36,161 nucleotides of DNA from JBDSRX01 sp039929105 (GCA_039929105.1 JBDSRX010000002.1:1-36161), one strand, 5' to 3'; positions 8,424 to 15,441 are shown, counted from the first letter of the stretch. Notes: generated from the letters alone by a model not told the origin. Made by a program: numbers and translations.

Positions 8424-8429
8424 TATAAT
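8424..8429 (+). promoter_or_regulatory. Extended -10 promoter of truncated uvrB
   Basis: TGTTATAAT is a perfect extended -10 box, with exactly 6 nt to the ATG at 8436. It predicts transcription starting at the start codon and shows that the half-length gene has its own promoter. Confidence 0.7.
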
Positions 8430-8435
8430 CTTTCT

Positions 8436-9329
8436 ATGCCAGAATTTAATCTACCAAAAAATTACGAAGGGATTGTTTACCAAATTATTAGACCTACTGG
8501 ACTTTTAGACCCAAACATCGAAGTTCGACCAACACTTCCAGATGCATTTTTAGCTTTAAAGAAAAGTTTAGAAGATAGAGATTTAAAAGATATGCCAATT
8601 CTTGCAGAAGCATATTGGGAAAGAACCCAGGTACAAGATTTAATGGATGAAGTAGCAAATACAGTCGCAAAGGGGCAAAGAGTTCTTGTAACAACTCTTA
8701 CAAAAAGAATGTCGGAAGAACTTTCAGACTTTTTAATAGATAAAGGAATTAAAAGTAAATATATTCACTCAGATATCGATACAATTGAAAGAGTTGAAAT
8801 TTTAAAAGATTTAAGGCTTGGTAAATACGATGTTCTAGTTGGAATTAACCTATTAAGAGAAGGTTTAGACTTACCAGAAGTTTCTTTAGTTGCAATATTA
8901 GATGCAGATAAAGAAGGTTTCTTAAGATCTCAAACAAGTTTAATCCAAACAATAGGTAGAGCAGCTAGGCATTCTGAAGGTCGAGTACTTATGTATGCAG
9001 ATAAAGTTACAGATTCTATGTTTGCAGCTATTTCTGAAACTCGAAGAAGAAGAGCTATTCAAGAAGAGTACAATACAAAGCATGGAGTAACACCAACAAC
9101 TATTAAAAAGGAAATCAAAGACCAATTAAGTAAATTTAAAAAAGACGGAGCAGCAGAAGAAAAAGAACAAGATTTAAAGAAAATGGCAGAAAGCTATAAA
9201 GCTATGCCTAAAAAGGAAAGAGGGAAATTTGTTAAAGAACTTCAAATGCAAATGCAAATATTCGCAGATATGTTGGAATTCGAAAAAGCTGCAGAATTAA
9301 GAGATATTGTAGACGATCTTAAGAAGTAA
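8436..9329 (+). CDS. uvrB: Stand-alone C-terminal half of UvrB (helicase domain 2 plus UVR motif)
   Basis: The 297 residues match only the C-terminal half of excinuclease subunit UvrB. It starts at the domain boundary (IIRPTGLLDPNIEVRP) and contains VLVTTLTKRMSEELSDFL, IHSDIDTIERVEI, helicase motif V (VGINLLREGLDLPEVS), motif VI (QTIGRAARH) and a terminal UVR motif (FADMLEFEKAAELRDIVDD) that binds UvrC. Missing are the Walker A/B ATPase half, the UvrA-binding domain and the beta-hairpin that clamps DNA. About 30 extra residues (TLPDAFLALKKSLEDRDL...) lie near residue 35 where normal UvrB has only a short link. A perfect promoter six bases before the ATG argues that this is a deliberate gene. 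The N-terminal half may be encoded elsewhere (split UvrB), or this is a paralogue alongside an intact copy. Confidence 0.85.
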   Translation: MPEFNLPKNYEGIVYQIIRPTGLLDPNIEVRPTLPDAFLALKKSLEDRDLKDMPILAEAYWERTQVQDLMDEVANTVAKGQRVLVTTLTKRMSEELSDFLIDKGIKSKYIHSDIDTIERVEILKDLRLGKYDVLVGINLLREGLDLPEVSLVAILDADKEGFLRSQTSLIQTIGRAARHSEGRVLMYADKVTDSMFAAISETRRRRAIQEEYNTKHGVTPTTIKKEIKDQLSKFKKDGAAEEKEQDLKKMAESYKAMPKKERGKFVKELQMQMQIFADMLEFEKAAELRDIVDDLKK

Positions 9330-9365
9330 TTTCAGACTGCTATTTTCCATTCCGAGGATTTAAAG

Positions 9366-9371
9366 TAGAAT
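9366..9371 (+). promoter_or_regulatory. -10 box of glutamine amidotransferase gene
   Basis: TAGAAT with 6 nt to the ATG at 9378; no Shine-Dalgarno follows. Consistent with a leaderless transcript. Confidence 0.55.
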
Positions 9372-9377
9372 ATCTTC

Positions 9378-9938
9378 ATGACAGTTTTAATAATAGATAA
9401 CCATACAGATTATATAGAAGCACTAAAGTCTTTATTAAAGGATTTTGATGTTTCTGTAAAATATTTCCAAGATTTAGTTTTAGAAGATAAAGATAACTAC
9501 GATTTGATTATTCTTTCCGGAGGGTACCATCATGCTTCTGTAAGCCAAGATCCCATTGAAAATAAATTAGAAACAGAAATTATTACCTCAACATCAAAAC
9601 CAATAATAGGAATTTGCTATGGGAGTCAATTAATTGCAGAAGCTTTCGGCTCTAAGATAGAGAAACTAGATTCAAAAGTTGCAGAAATTAATGAGATAAA
9701 ATTCTCAGAAGATTTTCTAGATTATAAAAAAGATGATATTATTAAAGTACACGAAAGTCATCGGTATGCGATAACAACTCTTGGTTCCGAATTAACAAAA
9801 CTTGCAGAATCTGTAGACGGAGTAGAGGTTTTCGAACATAAAACTAAACCTATTTTTGGAATACAATTTCATCCAGAATTGGAACAAGAAGAGACTAACG
9901 GAGATGAACTATTTAAAAAACTATTACAAAAAATATGA
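9378..9938 (+). CDS. Class I glutamine amidotransferase
   Basis: A single GATase1 domain of 186 residues. The nucleophile elbow is GICYGSQLIAEAFG with Cys80, the oxyanion strand is LIILSGGYHH, and the catalytic His-Glu pair is in QFHPELEQEE near residue 168. Such domains hydrolyse glutamine and pass ammonia to a partner synthetase, as in GMP synthetase (GuaA) or anthranilate synthase. No synthetase domain is fused and none is adjacent, so the acceptor is unknown; free-standing GuaA-like subunits are known in archaea. The stop overlaps the next start as ATGA, implying coupled translation with the HEPN-like membrane protein. Confidence 0.8.
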   Translation: MTVLIIDNHTDYIEALKSLLKDFDVSVKYFQDLVLEDKDNYDLIILSGGYHHASVSQDPIENKLETEIITSTSKPIIGICYGSQLIAEAFGSKIEKLDSKVAEINEIKFSEDFLDYKKDDIIKVHESHRYAITTLGSELTKLAESVDGVEVFEHKTKPIFGIQFHPELEQEETNGDELFKKLLQKI

Positions 9939-10351
9939 GTGAAATATTAATAATAATCTTAATTATTGCAGCGGTTGTGGGAGGCATTTTTATATATATG
10001 CTTTTTGCCCCTCAACATGAAGATGCAAATTGGAAATTACAAGCTAAAACAAATTTGAATAAAGTTAGAGGTCTAACAACATCTAACGATGAATCTAAAT
10101 TAAAAACTGCAGTTATCGAAGCAGATAAACTTTTAGATTATGTTTTAAAATCTAAAAAAGTGAAAGGAGAAACACTAGGAGATAGATTGAAATCTTCTAA
10201 AAATCTCTTTAGTACAAGTTCTTATAACAAGGTGTGGGAAGTGCATAAGCTTAGAAATAGACTAGCTCACGAAATGAACTTTAATCCAGATATTAGATAC
10301 TTAAAAAGCTCTGCAAATAGTCTTCTTTCTGAAATCTCAGATATACTTTAG
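9935..10351 (+). CDS. Membrane-anchored HEPN-like protein
   Basis: An N-terminal transmembrane helix (residues about 4-24, ILIIILIIAAVVGGIFIYML) is followed by a helical cytoplasmic domain of about 110 residues. This contains VWEVHKLRNRLAHEMNF, in which RNRLAH fits the Rx4-6H signature of HEPN domains. Many HEPN proteins are RNases in toxin-antitoxin or defence systems, but others only bind nucleotides or proteins. The ATG overlaps the amidotransferase stop (ATGA), so the pair is co-expressed. No antitoxin-like partner (nucleotidyltransferase) is adjacent, which weakens a toxin reading. Domain assignment is from motif and predicted helices only. Confidence 0.55.
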   Translation: MSEILIIILIIAAVVGGIFIYMLFAPQHEDANWKLQAKTNLNKVRGLTTSNDESKLKTAVIEADKLLDYVLKSKKVKGETLGDRLKSSKNLFSTSSYNKVWEVHKLRNRLAHEMNFNPDIRYLKSSANSLLSEISDIL

Positions 10352-10386
10352 TGATGCCTCATGTTGGCGACTAAATAATCCAGATA

Positions 10387-10395
10387 TGGTATAAT
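10387..10395 (+). promoter_or_regulatory. Extended -10 promoter of cassette 1
   Basis: TGGTATAAT is a perfect extended -10. TTGGCG at 10364-10369 is a poorly spaced (20 nt) -35 candidate. The predicted start near 10402 gives an unusually long leader of about 140 nt, unlike the leaderless genes around it. Confidence 0.6.
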
Positions 10396-10401
10396 TAACA
10401 C

Positions 10402-10540
10402 GGAAAAACATGCCTCGGCTGTAATTCCAATGTTCTAGAAATAGAGCAGGACATTAAAAACACACGCTCGATTATGCGAAAAACTCTATTTAAAGATTGA
10501 GTCGAGTTTTTCGCATAATCAATTCACATGGAGGAATTAA
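10402..10540 (+). promoter_or_regulatory. Structured 5' UTR of cassette 1
   Basis: In order the leader holds: a helix of AATGTTC (10429-10435) with GGACATT (10449-10455), whose loop contains a CTA-GAAA-TAG mini-hairpin; the closing arm AACACACGCTCG (10459-10470), exactly complementary to 10922-10933 beyond the genes; a perfect 17-bp hairpin (10470-10486 with 10504-10520, loop 17 nt); and the Shine-Dalgarno GGAGG at 10531-10535. The hairpin ends 20 nt before the ATG and leaves the ribosome site exposed. Similar arrangements precede the genes at 13954 and 14912. Confidence 0.65.
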
Positions 10541-10651
10541 ATGATTAAGTGTAAGGAGTGGCTCTGGGGTCATTACTACGGGTTCACTGTTTCGGTTGTT
10601 TTGATTCGATTTATCTTTTCGTTTAAATCTGAAGAGAAGTTGAGGAAATAG
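10541..10651 (+). CDS. Small membrane protein, 36 aa (cassette 1, first ORF)
   Basis: Reads MIKCKEWLWGHYYGFTVSVV and onward to a basic end EEKLRK. A hydrophobic core at residues 13-28 could span the membrane. GGAGG lies 5 nt upstream of the ATG, one of the few strong Shine-Dalgarno sites in the window. The stop is 2 nt before the next ATG, and GAGGAAAT overlapping the stop serves as the next ribosome site, so the two ORFs are coupled. Codons such as CTC, CGA, GGG and TCG are richer in GC than in resident genes. No family recognised. Confidence 0.6.
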   Translation: MIKCKEWLWGHYYGFTVSVVLIRFIFSFKSEEKLRK

Positions 10652-10653
10652 AA

Positions 10654-10902
10654 ATGGTAGGAGACTTGTATTGGTGGCTTCGCCGCCGCCGTCGGAAGAT
10701 TGGACAGGCAATGGATCGTTTCTATTGGAGAAACGAGCGCATCTTCAAAGCAGGATGCGTTCTACTTCCAATTGTAGCAATTGTAATTGTTGTAATAATT
10801 GTAATATTCTCCACATGGGAGAATAATGCAATTCACGGTATTATGGATCAGATGGATCCTAATACTATAATACAATTGACCACAGTTGCACCATCGAAAT
10901 AA
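10654..10902 (+). CDS. Small membrane protein, 82 aa (cassette 1, second ORF)
   Basis: A basic N-terminal region (RRRRRK at about residues 10-15, then RFYWRNERIFK) precedes one strongly hydrophobic helix, about residues 33-53 (CVLLPIVAIVIVVIIVIFS). A polar 30-residue tail, probably outside the cell by the positive-inside rule, completes it. Codons (CGC, CGT, GGA, TGG-rich start) differ from the AT-rich resident genes, suggesting acquisition. It is translated from a clear Shine-Dalgarno and is followed 11 nt later by the terminator that contains the complement of the upstream closing arm. No known family; small membrane effector or anchor are both possible. Confidence 0.65.
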   Translation: MVGDLYWWLRRRRRKIGQAMDRFYWRNERIFKAGCVLLPIVAIVIVVIIVIFSTWENNAIHGIMDQMDPNTIIQLTTVAPSK

Positions 10903-10913
10903 CCTCTTCTTCA

Positions 10914-10943
10914 CGGGTGGACGAGCGTGTGTTCACCCCTTTT
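10914..10943 (+). terminator. Intrinsic terminator of cassette 1 with closing arm in the loop
   Basis: GGGTGGA (10915-10921) pairs with TTCACCC (10932-10938) and is followed by CTTTT. The loop and stem edge contain CGAGCGTGTGTT (10922-10933), the exact complement of the 5' arm 10459-10470, so local terminator folding and long-range pairing are mutually exclusive. Confidence 0.65.
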
Positions 10944-10944
10944 G

Positions 10945-11095
10945 TAATACCAGATAACCAATAACCAATCACAAATCACAAATCTCCAAACGAATGAGGG
11001 TGAATAATATCAAATCACCAATCACCAATCTTCAAACATATTTGAAACTCTTTTGGAAATTGATGATTTGATATTTGTCATTTGATATTATTTAT
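10945..11095. repeat. Phrase-like AT repeats and inverted repeat
   Basis: Tandem-like words (AACCAATAACCAATC, ACAAATCACAAATC, ACCAATCACCAATC) precede a perfect 13-nt inverted repeat, AATAATATCAAAT (11003-11015) with ATTTGATATTATT (11080-11092). No ORF. Part of the 250-nt gap before the ATPase gene. Confidence 0.55.
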
Positions 11096-11152
11096 TGCTT
11101 AAATTAACCAATAAATATAAAATAATTCAAGATACTCTTTAATATATAGTCA

Positions 11153-13675
11153 GTGGACTTTAACTCAATAATACAACTTTCTGTTTTTCTAGCAGCTATT
11201 TTCACCGTTTTATATCTCATTTATATGAGGTATTTAAATCTACAGGTATATGTTGAGGAAACAATAAAAGAACAAGTCATTTTAAAAATATCTGTTCCTG
11301 TAAAAAATGATAAAAAACCTGCATCTGCAGAGCAGTTCTTTCAGGCATTACATGGAGTTATACAAGGAGAAGAAATGTCTAACGACCATTTTAGTTTTGA
11401 AATATATGCAAATCCTATTGGAATATTCTTTTTGGTTGTTTGTACTAAAAGATATAAAACTTTTATAGAAAACCAAATTTATGCGCAATATCCAGAAGCT
11501 CAAATAGAAGCAGTACACGACTATGCAGAAGTAGGGATTAAAAAAAGTTTACATAGAATAGGAATAGAATTTAAACTTGCAAAAGATTTTTTCCTGCCAA
11601 TAAAGACTTTCCAGAGTTTTGAAGTTGATCCTTTGGCATCAATTACTTCTGCAATTTCAAAACTAGATCAAGGGACTGAAGTATTTATTCAATTACTAGT
11701 AAGGCCTTTAGATAATTCTTGGCAAGAATCCGGTAAGCAATATGTAGAATCTCAAAAAAATAAAAAAGACGCCGAGGGAAATAAAATTCAATTGGAAGAA
11801 GGTAAAAGTGCAGAATTTGGAGAAATAGAAAAGAAGAATGGGAAAGTAGGATTCCAATTTAAAATTAGAATTTTAGTGCAAGGACCAGATGCTGGTAATT
11901 TAAAACATTTAATACAAGATGTAGAAGCTTCTTTTAAACAATTCCAAACAGCTCAATTAAATAGTTTAATAAAACCAAAAGATAAAGAAAAATCTTTCTT
12001 CGAAATTTATAACAAGAAGTTTGGAAAAATTATTAGAGGTTCTAGATTAGGAGATGTTCTAAAGTTCCCAGATAAATATCAAGAACGTTATTTAGACGAA
12101 AGAGAAACAGATATTCTTAATATTGAAGAACTAGCTTCTATATTCCACTTACCAAATGAATCTGTAAAAACACCAAACATTGCATGGGCTAAATCTAAGA
12201 AATTAGAATTCCCATTAAATCTACCAATGATTTCGGAGCAAGAATTAGAAGCCATTAAAAATGGAGCAACTCCTAAAAAAGGAATGAGATTAATGGGATT
12301 AACAGACTATAGAAATATACATATACCTTTTGGAATTAAGGATGAAGATAGACGTAGACACATGTACTTACTCGGTAAGACAGGTACTGGTAAATCTACA
12401 TTTATGAAAAATATGATTCTTGGAGATATTATGGATGGTAAAGGCTTAGCAGTATTAGATCCTCACGGAGAGTTAGTCGAAGAAGTGCTAGAGCTTATTC
12501 CAGAAGAAAGAATGAAAGATGTGGTTTATTTAGACCCATCGGATATAGAAAACCCAATAGCTTTAAATATGCTTGATATCCATCCGGACGAAACAATGGA
12601 TTTATTAGCAGATGGAATTGTAAATGTATTTAAAAAATTCTTTGGAGATTCTTGGGGACCAAGACTTCAATATATTCTTACCAATGCAGTTTTAACTTTA
12701 TTACATTGTCAAAATGTATCTTTACTTGCTGTACAAAGAATTCTTACAGATAAGAATTATAGAAAGTTTTTATTAAAACAAGTTAAAGATCCTTTTTTAC
12801 TAAAATTCTGGCAGGAAGAGTATGAGCAAATGTCCCAGAATCCAAGACTGTTAGCAGAAGCATTAGCACCAATACAAAATAAAGTTGGAAGATTCTTAAG
12901 TTCTCCAATGGTTAGAAATATGATTGGTCAGATTAAATCTACTGTGGACTTACAAGATATTATGAATTCGGGAAAGATATTCTTAGTAAACCTTTCTCAA
13001 GGAAAAATTGGAGAAGAAAACTCATCTTTATTAGGAGGAATGATTGTTACAAGGCTTTATTCGAATGCAATGCAAAGAGCAAAGATTGCGAAAGAAGATA
13101 GAAGAGATTTTTACTTATATGTAGACGAATTCCAAAACTTTGCTACAGAATCTTTTGTAAAAATACTTTCAGAAGCAAGAAAATATGCACTTAATCTTAT
13201 TGTTACTCACCAATATATAGACCAAATTGATCCAACAATACAAGATGCAATATTCGGTAATGTAGGTACTTTAATGAACTATGTTGTTGGTCAAAAAGAT
13301 GCTTTAAGACTAGAAAAAGAATTTACACCCTACTTAACATCAGAAGATCTTGTTAACTTAGACAAGTATAGGCTTGCTATGAAAATGACTGTGGATGGAG
13401 CTCAAACGCCTCCATTTACTGCAATTGCATTAAAACCTCAGTATATAGAGCGAGGACTAAAAGAACAGATTAAACAAGCTTCTAGAGATAAATATGCAAG
13501 ACCAAGAGCAGATGTTGAATCTAAGCTTAATAAATATGCTACTCAAGCATACGATAATAAAGGAAATTTAATGCAGCCTGGTATGCCTAGAGATCCAGAT
13601 AAAGAATCAAAACCTCAAGATAAAAAAGAGGCAAAAACTCCTGAAAAAGAAGATAAAACTCCTAAGAAGAAGTAG
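11153..13675 (+). CDS. VirD4/TraD-like DNA-transfer ATPase (CPR type)
   Basis: A membrane-anchored AAA+ ATPase of the conjugation coupling-protein superfamily. One transmembrane helix lies near residues 8-26. An alpha/beta domain follows, then the motor domain with Walker A LLGKTGTGKST (G408-T416), LAVLDPHGEL, VVYLDPSDIENPIALNML and Walker B YLYVDEFQNF (Asp658-Glu659). It ends in a Lys/Asp/Glu-rich low-complexity tail of about 30 residues. Family members pump DNA or substrates through type IV secretion or pilus-like machines; CPR genomes often carry such genes without a full secretion set, and no other components are in this window. The GTG start at 11153 is preceded by TAATAT seven bases upstream, as expected for a leaderless start. 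Alternatives with ATG would remove the membrane anchor. Confidence 0.8.
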   Translation: MDFNSIIQLSVFLAAIFTVLYLIYMRYLNLQVYVEETIKEQVILKISVPVKNDKKPASAEQFFQALHGVIQGEEMSNDHFSFEIYANPIGIFFLVVCTKRYKTFIENQIYAQYPEAQIEAVHDYAEVGIKKSLHRIGIEFKLAKDFFLPIKTFQSFEVDPLASITSAISKLDQGTEVFIQLLVRPLDNSWQESGKQYVESQKNKKDAEGNKIQLEEGKSAEFGEIEKKNGKVGFQFKIRILVQGPDAGNLKHLIQDVEASFKQFQTAQLNSLIKPKDKEKSFFEIYNKKFGKIIRGSRLGDVLKFPDKYQERYLDERETDILNIEELASIFHLPNESVKTPNIAWAKSKKLEFPLNLPMISEQELEAIKNGATPKKGMRLMGLTDYRNIHIPFGIKDEDRRRHMYLLGKTGTGKSTFMKNMILGDIMDGKGLAVLDPHGELVEEVLELIPEERMKDVVYLDPSDIENPIALNMLDIHPDETMDLLADGIVNVFKKFFGDSWGPRLQYILTNAVLTLLHCQNVSLLAVQRILTDKNYRKFLLKQVKDPFLLKFWQEEYEQMSQNPRLLAEALAPIQNKVGRFLSSPMVRNMIGQIKSTVDLQDIMNSGKIFLVNLSQGKIGEENSSLLGGMIVTRLYSNAMQRAKIAKEDRRDFYLYVDEFQNFATESFVKILSEARKYALNLIVTHQYIDQIDPTIQDAIFGNVGTLMNYVVGQKDALRLEKEFTPYLTSEDLVNLDKYRLAMKMTVDGAQTPPFTAIALKPQYIERGLKEQIKQASRDKYARPRADVESKLNKYATQAYDNKGNLMQPGMPRDPDKESKPQDKKEAKTPEKEDKTPKKK

Positions 13676-13710
13676 TCCTATAATATTAACCAGATTAACT
13701 TTTCGCAATT

Positions 13711-13734
13711 TCAATAAGTGTCACTGCTTATTGA
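13711..13734. other. Hairpin downstream of ATPase gene overlapping a -35 box
   Basis: TCAATAAG (13711-13718) pairs with CTTATTGA (13727-13734). No U-run follows on the plus strand, so it is a poor terminator. Its right arm contains the first bases of the TTGACA -35 element of cassette 2. Confidence 0.4.
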
Positions 13735-13759
13735 CACATCTCTTAAATAAGTATATAAT
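13731..13759 (+). promoter_or_regulatory. Full-consensus sigma70 promoter of cassette 2
   Basis: TTGACA (13731-13736), a 17-nt spacer and TATAAT (13754-13759): both boxes and the spacing match consensus. It is the strongest promoter seen in the window, and the start is predicted near 13766. Confidence 0.8.
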
Positions 13760-13765
13760 GGTGGT

Positions 13766-13953
13766 ATCGTAATAATCATTTGATATTTACATATTAATGA
13801 TTTACGGTTTTAAGATTTTGAGAATAAATGAGTGGCGAAAGCTCTCTATCTCAATATTAACAACCGAAGACACAGAAAATTAACTGACACAATAAGTGCA
13901 TTTAAGTGTGTTTATTGTGTCAGTTAATTTATTTCCTCGAAAGGAAACCGATC
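13766..13953 (+). promoter_or_regulatory. Structured 5' UTR of cassette 2
   Basis: Contains a helix of CGTA..ATCATT (13768-13780) with AATGATTTACG (13796-13806), then a TTGAGA/TCTCAA helix (13818-13823 with 13849-13854) capped by GAG-t-GGC-GAAA-GCT-CTC. Next is the closing arm CCGAAGACACAGA (13864-13876), complementary to 14528-14540. A perfect 19-bp hairpin follows (13877-13895 with 13912-13930), which extends with G-U pairs to about 25 bp and a TTAA loop. The Shine-Dalgarno AAGGAA is at 13941-13946. There is no ORF in the 278-nt gap before the gene other than a frame through the hairpin, which I reject. Confidence 0.7.
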
Positions 13954-14496
13954 ATGTTACGACGTATTGGATACCTCGCCTTTGCATTGTTAGCTGTTGC
14001 TGTAATGTTTGCGCCAGCATTAGTAAAGAAGACGCTGGCAGCTCCCAATGACGGGCAAAGTCACGTTTACTCCTGTTCAGCGACTATCCCCGCAGGTGGC
14101 GGGCCACCTTCAGGTGGTTGCACCGAGGTGTTTAATGAATCTGACTGGGTTACATGTGTGCAAAGCCCTGTGGTGTTCGTTTTGCAACCAGACGGTTCGC
14201 AAGTTGCCAACTACACCATTAGTTGTTCAAATGGTGAGCTGGTGAGTCCACCTGCACCTGAAGTCAATCAGCTTGTTCAGACGGCACTGGCTGACCACTC
14301 TCTATTCCCGGTCAATGATGGACAAGCCACTTGGGATATCGAAGCCTATGGCGACGATTTCCACTTGACTCGTTTTGAAACAGATCAATTTGGTGTGAAA
14401 AAACAACAACAGTGGTTCGTCGATCAGGACGGCGTGATTGAATGTAAAAACGCCTTTCTGGATGAAAACGGTTGGAGTGGCAAACCGACCTGCTAG
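13954..14496 (+). CDS. Secreted Cys-containing protein, 180 aa (cassette 2 cargo)
   Basis: The start at 13954 is set by the AAGGAA ribosome site; an upstream in-frame extension from 13906 would translate the big hairpin. A signal peptide spans residues 1-30 (basic MLRR, then IGYLAFALLAVAVMFAPAL, cleavage near LAA). The mature part has about seven cysteines, suggesting disulfides outside the cytoplasm. Features include a Gly/Pro turn (IPAGGGPPSGG) and a C-terminal WFVDQDGVIECKNAF segment. Codons (GCC, GGC, CTG, GTC) are far richer in GC than in resident genes. I recognise no family. Weak resemblance to the cassette 3 cargo (VNQLVQ..WDI..WFVDQDG versus VEQIVK-like..WDL..YYFSDNG) may be chance. 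Confidence 0.7.
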   Translation: MLRRIGYLAFALLAVAVMFAPALVKKTLAAPNDGQSHVYSCSATIPAGGGPPSGGCTEVFNESDWVTCVQSPVVFVLQPDGSQVANYTISCSNGELVSPPAPEVNQLVQTALADHSLFPVNDGQATWDIEAYGDDFHLTRFETDQFGVKKQQQWFVDQDGVIECKNAFLDENGWSGKPTC

Positions 14497-14527
14497 CTCT
14501 TAATTGAGCGGGTACCGAGGATACAAA

Positions 14528-14604
14528 TCTGTGTCTTCGGCTACCAAATGGTTATTATTAAAGATCCTGAAACCAGTTCAGGATGATAGTAATTATTTGG
14601 TAGC
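14528..14604 (+). promoter_or_regulatory. 3' UTR element of cassette 2: closing arm plus hairpin
   Basis: TCTGTGTCTTCGG (14528-14540) is the exact complement of the 5' arm 13864-13876. It runs directly into a hairpin, GCTACCAAAT (14540-14549) with ATTTGGTAGC (14595-14604). Inside are TTATTA/TAGTAA pairing and a perfect TCCTGAA/TTCAGGA mini-stem. The same arm and outer stem recur at 15442-15494 with a shorter interior. Confidence 0.7.
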
Positions 14605-14614
14605 TGAATTGTCT

Positions 14615-14641
14615 AAAGGGCAGGGTAAAACCTGCCCTTTT
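14615..14641 (+). terminator. Intrinsic terminator of cassette 2
   Basis: AAAGGGCAGG (14615-14624) pairs perfectly with CCTGCCCTTT (14631-14640) around the loop GTAAAA, and a short U-run follows. The cassette 3 terminator has the same loop and stem length with three compensated base-pair changes. Confidence 0.85.
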
Positions 14642-14683
14642 CTATGCGGTTTTTATGCTAAAAGTGTACACCTCTGTACACTA

Positions 14684-14689
14684 TATAGT
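14684..14689 (+). promoter_or_regulatory. Probable promoter of cassette 3 within palindromes
   Basis: TATAGT lies in the 12-nt palindrome CACTATATAGTG (14679-14690). Just upstream GTGTACA and TGTACAC (14664-14680) form another inverted repeat. The arrangement resembles an operator overlapping a -10 box; no clear -35 is seen. Confidence 0.4.
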
Positions 14690-14695
14690 GTTACC

Positions 14696-14911
14696 AAATA
14701 ATGATGACGCAAGTTATCTTACTAAATAACAAATCGATGCTGAAAGGCTCGAAGAACCTTAAAAACCGAAGACACAGAAAGCCAGGTCGCTATAATTGTT
14801 CTTATATGAGAATAGTTATTGCGGCCTGGTTAATAACAACACAGCGCAGAAACAATATATAGGGATGGGTAAGCGCAAGGCCCCCATTCTATACGTCTAG
14901 GAGACGAAAAA
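14696..14911 (+). promoter_or_regulatory. Structured 5' UTR of cassette 3
   Basis: After a GCT-GAAA-GGC hairpin near 14741-14750, the closing arm CCGAAGACACAGA (14766-14778) is identical to that of cassette 2. A long hairpin follows, GCCAGGTCGC... (14781-14803) with the complement ending GCGGCCTGGT (14808-14830): about 22 bp with G-U pairs and one mismatch. A further hairpin TATAGGGATGGG / CCCATTCTATA lies at about 14860-14896. The Shine-Dalgarno AGGAG (14898-14902) precedes the ATG at 14912. No ORF is seen in this 400-nt gap between genes. Confidence 0.65.
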
Positions 14912-15409
14912 ATGAAGAAATTTCAATTGCTCTTAATCACTGTTATTCTATCAGTCATTGGGCTTACAAATGTGCAGGCAAGCGATGTTCACTACTGGCT
15001 GTTTTGGCAACCATACATGAACGACTCTTCTTGTCCAGAATATGCAAATGGCCCTGAATTAACAGATGGATTAGGAACTGTATACAACAATGGAAATTGC
15101 AATTATTTGTTGTCCTTTTGGGCAACAAATCTAATACCGGAGTCCTTTCAGAAATGGGAGGTTACTGTACCAGAGCAGATTGTAAAATTAATTGCTGAAG
15201 CACAGAATATGCCCCAAGCTCCGGAACTTCCTTTTAAATGCTGGGATCTGAAAATCAACGAAGTCATCGACTTTCAAGATGGCAGGATCTGCGAGCGAGA
15301 AGAAAGTACAACGGCTTTATATTACTTCAGCGATAATGGAAAACTAAACGTTCGTCGTTGGGATAACCTGACGCATGAAAAACTTTCCAGTGAAGATTTT
15401 GTAAAGTAA
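14912..15409 (+). CDS. Secreted protein, 165 aa (cassette 3 cargo)
   Basis: A signal peptide covers residues 1-23 (MKKFQLLLITVILSVIGL, cleavage after VQA). The mature domain of about 142 residues is rich in Trp and aromatic residues and has five cysteines (SSCPEY, GNCNYL, FKCWDL, GRICERE among them), suggesting a compact disulfide-bonded extracellular protein. The start is fixed by AGGAG 9 nt upstream. Codon use is intermediate, richer in GC than resident genes. I know no family. It is framed by exactly the same 5' and 3' RNA elements as the unrelated-looking gene at 13954, so the surrounding RNA, rather than the protein, is what defines this class. Confidence 0.7.
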   Translation: MKKFQLLLITVILSVIGLTNVQASDVHYWLFWQPYMNDSSCPEYANGPELTDGLGTVYNNGNCNYLLSFWATNLIPESFQKWEVTVPEQIVKLIAEAQNMPQAPELPFKCWDLKINEVIDFQDGRICEREESTTALYYFSDNGKLNVRRWDNLTHEKLSSEDFVK

Positions 15410-15441
15410 AAAAAAGTAGTCGAAGCGTTGTAAGAGTTAAA

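Noticed and set aside
10528..10548. Six-codon ORF overlapping the 36-aa ORF start
   Set aside because: The ATG precedes GGAGG and has no ribosome site of its own; too short to support.
13906..13953. Upstream in-frame start for the 13954 gene
   Set aside because: It would translate half of the 19-bp hairpin and bypass the clear ribosome site and signal peptide start at 13954.
14504..14701. 65-aa frame over the cassette 2 3' UTR
   Set aside because: It runs through the closing arm, hairpin and terminator, has no ribosome site, and the region is explained by RNA structure.
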